Shown here: positions 7,128-8,982 of the stretch, piece by piece | Position numbering within the stretch: the stretch's first letter is position 1 | Layout of the letters: each line of letters begins with the position of its first letter | Origin: JAIXWP01 sp943372555 | GTDB taxonomy: Bacteria > Bacteroidota > Bacteroidia > Flavobacteriales_D > Sanyastnellaceae | DNA: 8,982 nucleotides | NCBI GenBank assembly: GCA_943372555.1 | Contig: CALRZB010000105.1 | Location: forward strand, 1-8,982 | Direction: 5' to 3' | Position numbers and translations under genes: made by a program | The notes under the pieces: generated by a model | Databases searched by the model: none | What the model was told of the DNA's origin: nothing | The model's input: the letters and a program-made list of their open reading frames with translations, nothing else

Positions 7128-7204
7128 TCCGAAATCACTTGGGTGCACTAAAAAACTGTCGAACTGCCACACCGTCTCACTGTCAAACTGAGATTTTCGG
7201 GCAT

Positions 7205-7230
7205 AAAAAAAAGCCCATTACTGGACTTTT
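7205..7230 (-). terminator. Rho-independent terminator after tRNA-Leu
   Basis: On the minus strand AAAGTCCA pairs with TGGGCTTT (8 bp including one G-U) around a GTAA loop of the GNRA type, running into a T-tract. It begins 2 bases after the tRNA discriminator base, so it defines the 3' end of the tRNA transcript. Confidence 0.85.
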
Positions 7231-7232
7231 AG

Positions 7233-7314
7233 TGCGGGCGGAGGGACTCGAACCCCCATGCCTCGCGGCGCTAGATCCTAAGTCTAGTGCGTCTACCAAT
7301 TTCGCCACGCCCGC
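7233..7314 (-). tRNA. tRNA-Leu (anticodon UAG)
   Basis: On the minus strand the acceptor stem GCGGGCG/CGCCCGC is perfect, followed by discriminator A at 7233. The anticodon arm is CTAGA-CTTAGGA-TCTAG, giving UAG, which reads CUN leucine codons, mainly CUA/CUG. A long class II variable arm (CGCCGCGAGGCAT region) and the T-arm GGGGG-TTCGAGT-CCCTC agree with leucine identity, as does the A73 discriminator. CCA is not encoded. The gene stands alone, with its own promoter and terminator, divergent from tig. Confidence 0.97.
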
Positions 7315-7324
7315 TTAAGAGGCG

Positions 7325-7356
7325 CAAAGATAATAAAAATTTCATTAATACAACAA
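7325..7356 (-). promoter_or_regulatory. Bacteroidota-type promoter of tRNA-Leu
   Basis: On the minus strand TATCTTTG (7325-7332) matches TAnnTTTG, with TTG at 7351-7353 after an 18-base A/T-rich spacer (a second TTG is at 7354-7356). The tRNA 5' end is 11 bases past the -7 box, fitting a very short 5' leader. Confidence 0.78.
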
Positions 7357-7370
7357 TTATCAACTTTGAT

Positions 7371-7378
7371 TACCTTTG
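7371..7378 (+). promoter_or_regulatory. Bacteroidota-type -7 element of tig
   Basis: TACCTTTG fits TAnnTTTG exactly, 61 bases before the preferred tig ATG. No TTG is found at the expected distance, so the upstream half is poor. The predicted leader opens with CCCC-A7-GGGG (7383-7397), able to form a 4-bp hairpin close to the transcript's 5' end. It is divergent from the tRNA-Leu promoter, with 38 bases between the two -7 boxes. Confidence 0.6.
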
Positions 7379-7439
7379 CACCCCCCAAAAAAAGGGGCCA
7401 CGCTGAGTGAGAATCAAAGATTTAAACGATAGTAAAAAA

Positions 7440-8786
7440 ATGAATATTGTCCAAAACAACATTGATGCGCTAAACGCTGAGTTGAACATCCGTTTGGAAC
7501 CAGCTGATTATAGCGAGCGTTTCGAAAAAGCACTTAAGAACTACCGCAAGAATGCCAACATCCCAGGCTTCCGTCCTGGACACGTTCCTGTTAGCTTGAT
7601 TAAACAACGCTACGGAAAAGCTCTTCTTGCAGATGAAGTAAACAACATCCTTCAAGATGCGATTTACAAATTCATCAGCGAACAAAACCTAAATGTTCTT
7701 GGAAATCCTATCCCGAAAGAGGGTGATGATGTTGGAAACTGGGACAATCCTACTGATTTCAATTTCACATACCAACTAGGTCTTGCACCTGAGTTTGATT
7801 TGAAATTAGACAAATCACAGTCTTTCGATTACTACCGTGTAGACGTAAACGAAGAACTCGTTAATCGTCAAATCAAGGATCTTTCTCGCCGCTATGGCAA
7901 ACTTTCTAACCCAGAGGTTAGCGAGTCAGAAGACATGCTTATGGTAAACCTTGATCAAGTAGGAGCAGACGGCACTGCGGTAGAAGGCGGAATCAATAGC
8001 AAGACTACTATTTCTATTGAATACATCAAAGATGCTGATACTAAAGCAAAATTGACTGGTTTGAAAGTGAATGATGAAGTGGTTGTAAATCCTCATCACC
8101 TAAGCTCAAATCACGAAGACCTCGCACAAATGCTTGGCATCACACACGATCAAGTTCATCATCTTGAAGGCGACTTCAAATTGACTGTTACTGACGTTCG
8201 TCGCATGGAAGCTGCTGATTTGAACCAAGAATTATTCGACAAACTATTTGGCGAAGGCACAATCACTAGCGAAGCTGACATGCGCGCTCGTGTTCAAGCT
8301 GACATCGAAAAAATGTTCGAGAAAGATTCAAACTGGATGTTCAAACGTGAATTCGTTAAAACAATGGTTGACCGTATCAACCCTGCTCTTCCTGATGAGT
8401 TCTTGAAGCGTTGGATTCTTCTTGCAAACGAAAAGCCTGTTACTCCAGAAGCACTTGAAGTTGAATACCCTTCATATGCTGGTGGACTTCGTTGGCAGTT
8501 GATCCAAAATAAAATCATTCGCGAAAACGAAATCAAAGTAACTATCGAAGATGCTAAAGCTCACGTGAAGCAACTTCTTAGCGAACGTTATGCGCAATAC
8601 GGAATGAACTTGGAAGAGGAGCAATTGGAAGAGCTTTCTAAAAAGACATTAGGCAATCGCGAAGAAGCACAGAACGTATACGACTTCCTTTACGAAGATG
8701 CAGTGGTGAATTTGGTTAAAGCAAATTGCACAATCAACGAAAACAAATTAAGCTACGACGATTTCGTAAATCGCGTGCAGCATTAA
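7440..8786 (+). CDS. tig: Trigger factor, ribosome-associated chaperone
   Basis: ATP-independent chaperone that docks on ribosomal protein L23 at the exit tunnel and shields nascent chains. The 448 residues from the ATG at 7440 are slightly longer than the E. coli protein. The N-terminal ribosome-binding domain (about 1-130) carries the signature loop GFRPGHVP (43-50). The middle segment (about 155-257) sits where the FKBP-type prolyl isomerase domain belongs but looks divergent: the usual aromatic active-site pattern is hard to find. The helical C-terminal chaperone arms run from about 258 to the end. An in-frame GTG at 7407 would add 11 residues; the ATG is preferred because MNIVQNNIDALNAEL matches the normal family start and is preceded by an A-rich stretch (AAAAAAATG). 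The leader contains no Shine-Dalgarno. Whether the middle domain has isomerase activity is uncertain. Confidence 0.95.
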   Translation: MNIVQNNIDALNAELNIRLEPADYSERFEKALKNYRKNANIPGFRPGHVPVSLIKQRYGKALLADEVNNILQDAIYKFISEQNLNVLGNPIPKEGDDVGNWDNPTDFNFTYQLGLAPEFDLKLDKSQSFDYYRVDVNEELVNRQIKDLSRRYGKLSNPEVSESEDMLMVNLDQVGADGTAVEGGINSKTTISIEYIKDADTKAKLTGLKVNDEVVVNPHHLSSNHEDLAQMLGITHDQVHHLEGDFKLTVTDVRRMEAADLNQELFDKLFGEGTITSEADMRARVQADIEKMFEKDSNWMFKREFVKTMVDRINPALPDEFLKRWILLANEKPVTPEALEVEYPSYAGGLRWQLIQNKIIRENEIKVTIEDAKAHVKQLLSERYAQYGMNLEEEQLEELSKKTLGNREEAQNVYDFLYEDAVVNLVKANCTINENKLSYDDFVNRVQH

Positions 8787-8825
8787 GCGCGAAGCGCTGG
8801 CGCGAAGCGCTGGCGCGAAGCGCGC
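8787..8825 (+). repeat. GC-rich 13-base tandem palindromic repeat directly after tig
   Basis: The unit GCGCGAAGCGCTG repeats exactly at 8787 and 8800, with a third copy of 11 bases from 8813 that ends GCGC. Each unit holds GCGC-GAA-GCGC, a tiny self-complementary stem. The first palindrome, AGCGC-GAA-GCGCT, begins with the last A of the tig stop codon. It is much richer in G+C than its surroundings. A partial octamer GGCGCGAA recurs at 8936-8943. Confidence 0.85.
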
Positions 8826-8849
8826 ATGGTTGAGGTTTGATGGCTGATG

Positions 8850-8868
8850 GTTGATGGAAAACATCAAC
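8850..8868. repeat. Short inverted repeat GTTGATG/CATCAAC
   Basis: Seven-base perfect arms around a GAAAA loop, with no T-run behind it. It is preceded by slippage-like TGATGG words (8839-8857). It is probably part of the repeat-rich spacer rather than a regulator site. Confidence 0.6.
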
Positions 8869-8877
8869 TGATATTAT

Positions 8878-8922
8878 TAGGGGCTTGAATGAAAACACTT
8901 CGTGTTTTCATTCAAGCCCCTA
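8878..8922. repeat. Perfect 21-bp inverted repeat with 3-base loop, possible tig terminator
   Basis: The arm 8878-8898 (TAGGGGCTTGAATG, then AAAACAC) pairs at every position with 8902-8922 around the loop TTC. On the plus strand it is followed by ACTCTTTTCACC-like sequence rather than a clean T-run (CTCTTTTC at 8923-8930). It lies 92 bases after the tig stop and is the strongest hairpin there, so it could end tig transcription, possibly in both directions. Equally, a stem this long and perfect may be a dispersed palindromic element. Confidence 0.75.
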
Positions 8923-8944
8923 CTCTTTTCACCTCGGCGCGAAA

Positions 8945-8968
8945 CAGGGTCCCTGAGCGTAGTGGAGA
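8945..8968. other. Short palindrome and CCCTGAGCGTAG word at the window end
   Basis: CAGGG-T-CCCTG (8945-8955) is a perfect 5-bp palindrome and runs into GGTCCCTGAGCGTAGTGGAG. This resembles, from memory, the widely dispersed CCCTGAGCGTAGTCGAAGGG intergenic palindromes, with the right half decayed. No gene is visible between 8787 and 8982. Confidence 0.4.
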
Positions 8969-8982
8969 ATTGATGAGCGTTT

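Larger units (their letters stand above)
6961..7190. repeat. Intergenic island of short degenerate repeats with an inverted copy
   Basis: The word GTGAGACAGT occurs exactly at 6962-6971, 6978-6987 and 7016-7025, and a variant AGACAGTGTGGCGGTGTAACAGT follows at 7027-7049. An inverted copy lies at 7152-7190: AGTGAGACAGTGTGGC (6961-6976) matches the reverse complement of 7166-7181 at 15 of 16 positions. The stretch between the dipeptidase gene and the tRNA (6921-7232, 312 bases) holds no coding sequence that I can support. The arms could fold into a long stem with about 190 bases between them. It resembles the word-like repeats scattered in intergenic DNA of many Bacteroidota genomes; this comparison is from general knowledge, not a search. 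Confidence 0.75.

Noticed and set aside
6961..7190. Repeat island as a CRISPR array
   Set aside because: Units are short (about 10 bases), irregularly spaced and partly inverted; there are no uniform spacers and no cas genes.
7407..7439. GTG start of tig adding 11 residues
   Set aside because: The ATG at 7440 fits the family N-terminus and lies behind an A-rich stretch usual for this phylum.

Overview
The window looks like part of a Bacteroidota chromosome, probably from the Flavobacteriales or a close relative. Four things point this way. One secreted protein has a C-terminal domain of the type IX secretion (T9SS) type A sort. Promoter-like sites match the phylum's -7 signature TAnnTTTG, with TTG about 18-19 bases upstream. 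Start codons lack Shine-Dalgarno sequences. Trigger factor is of the long Bacteroidota kind with a divergent middle domain. These are family-level inferences; the species cannot be named from the sequence.

Bases 1-2920 read rightward. They hold the 3' part of a surface-polysaccharide/GT-B-like gene and then a 577-residue secreted T9SS substrate built from three degenerate Cys/Trp modules. Bases 2917-6920 read leftward: in transcription order an M20 metallodipeptidase and a small LEA14-like lipoprotein (TAATG overlap), then rpmH (L34) with its own promoter and terminator, then a GT4 glycosyltransferase followed 2 bases later by rnhB (RNase HII). rnhB and the T9SS gene converge and share a TTAA across both stop codons.

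Bases 6921-7439 are intergenic. They contain an island of short word-like repeats with an inverted copy, two tandem microrepeats, a leftward tRNA-Leu(UAG) with promoter and terminator, and the divergent promoter region of tig. Trigger factor (tig) fills 7440-8786. The last 196 bases are a second repeat-rich spacer: GC-rich 13-base tandem units, a small hairpin, a perfect 21-bp inverted repeat and a short palindromic tail.

Most genes are ordinary housekeeping functions (translation, nascent-chain folding, RNA primer removal, peptide breakdown) mixed with surface functions (glycosyltransferases, secreted adhesin-like protein, lipoprotein). I see no phage, CRISPR, toxin-antitoxin, transposase or other clear accessory system. 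The features most worth a second look are the modular T9SS protein, the terminator that abuts the glycosyltransferase start codon, and the two repeat-rich spacers flanking tig.
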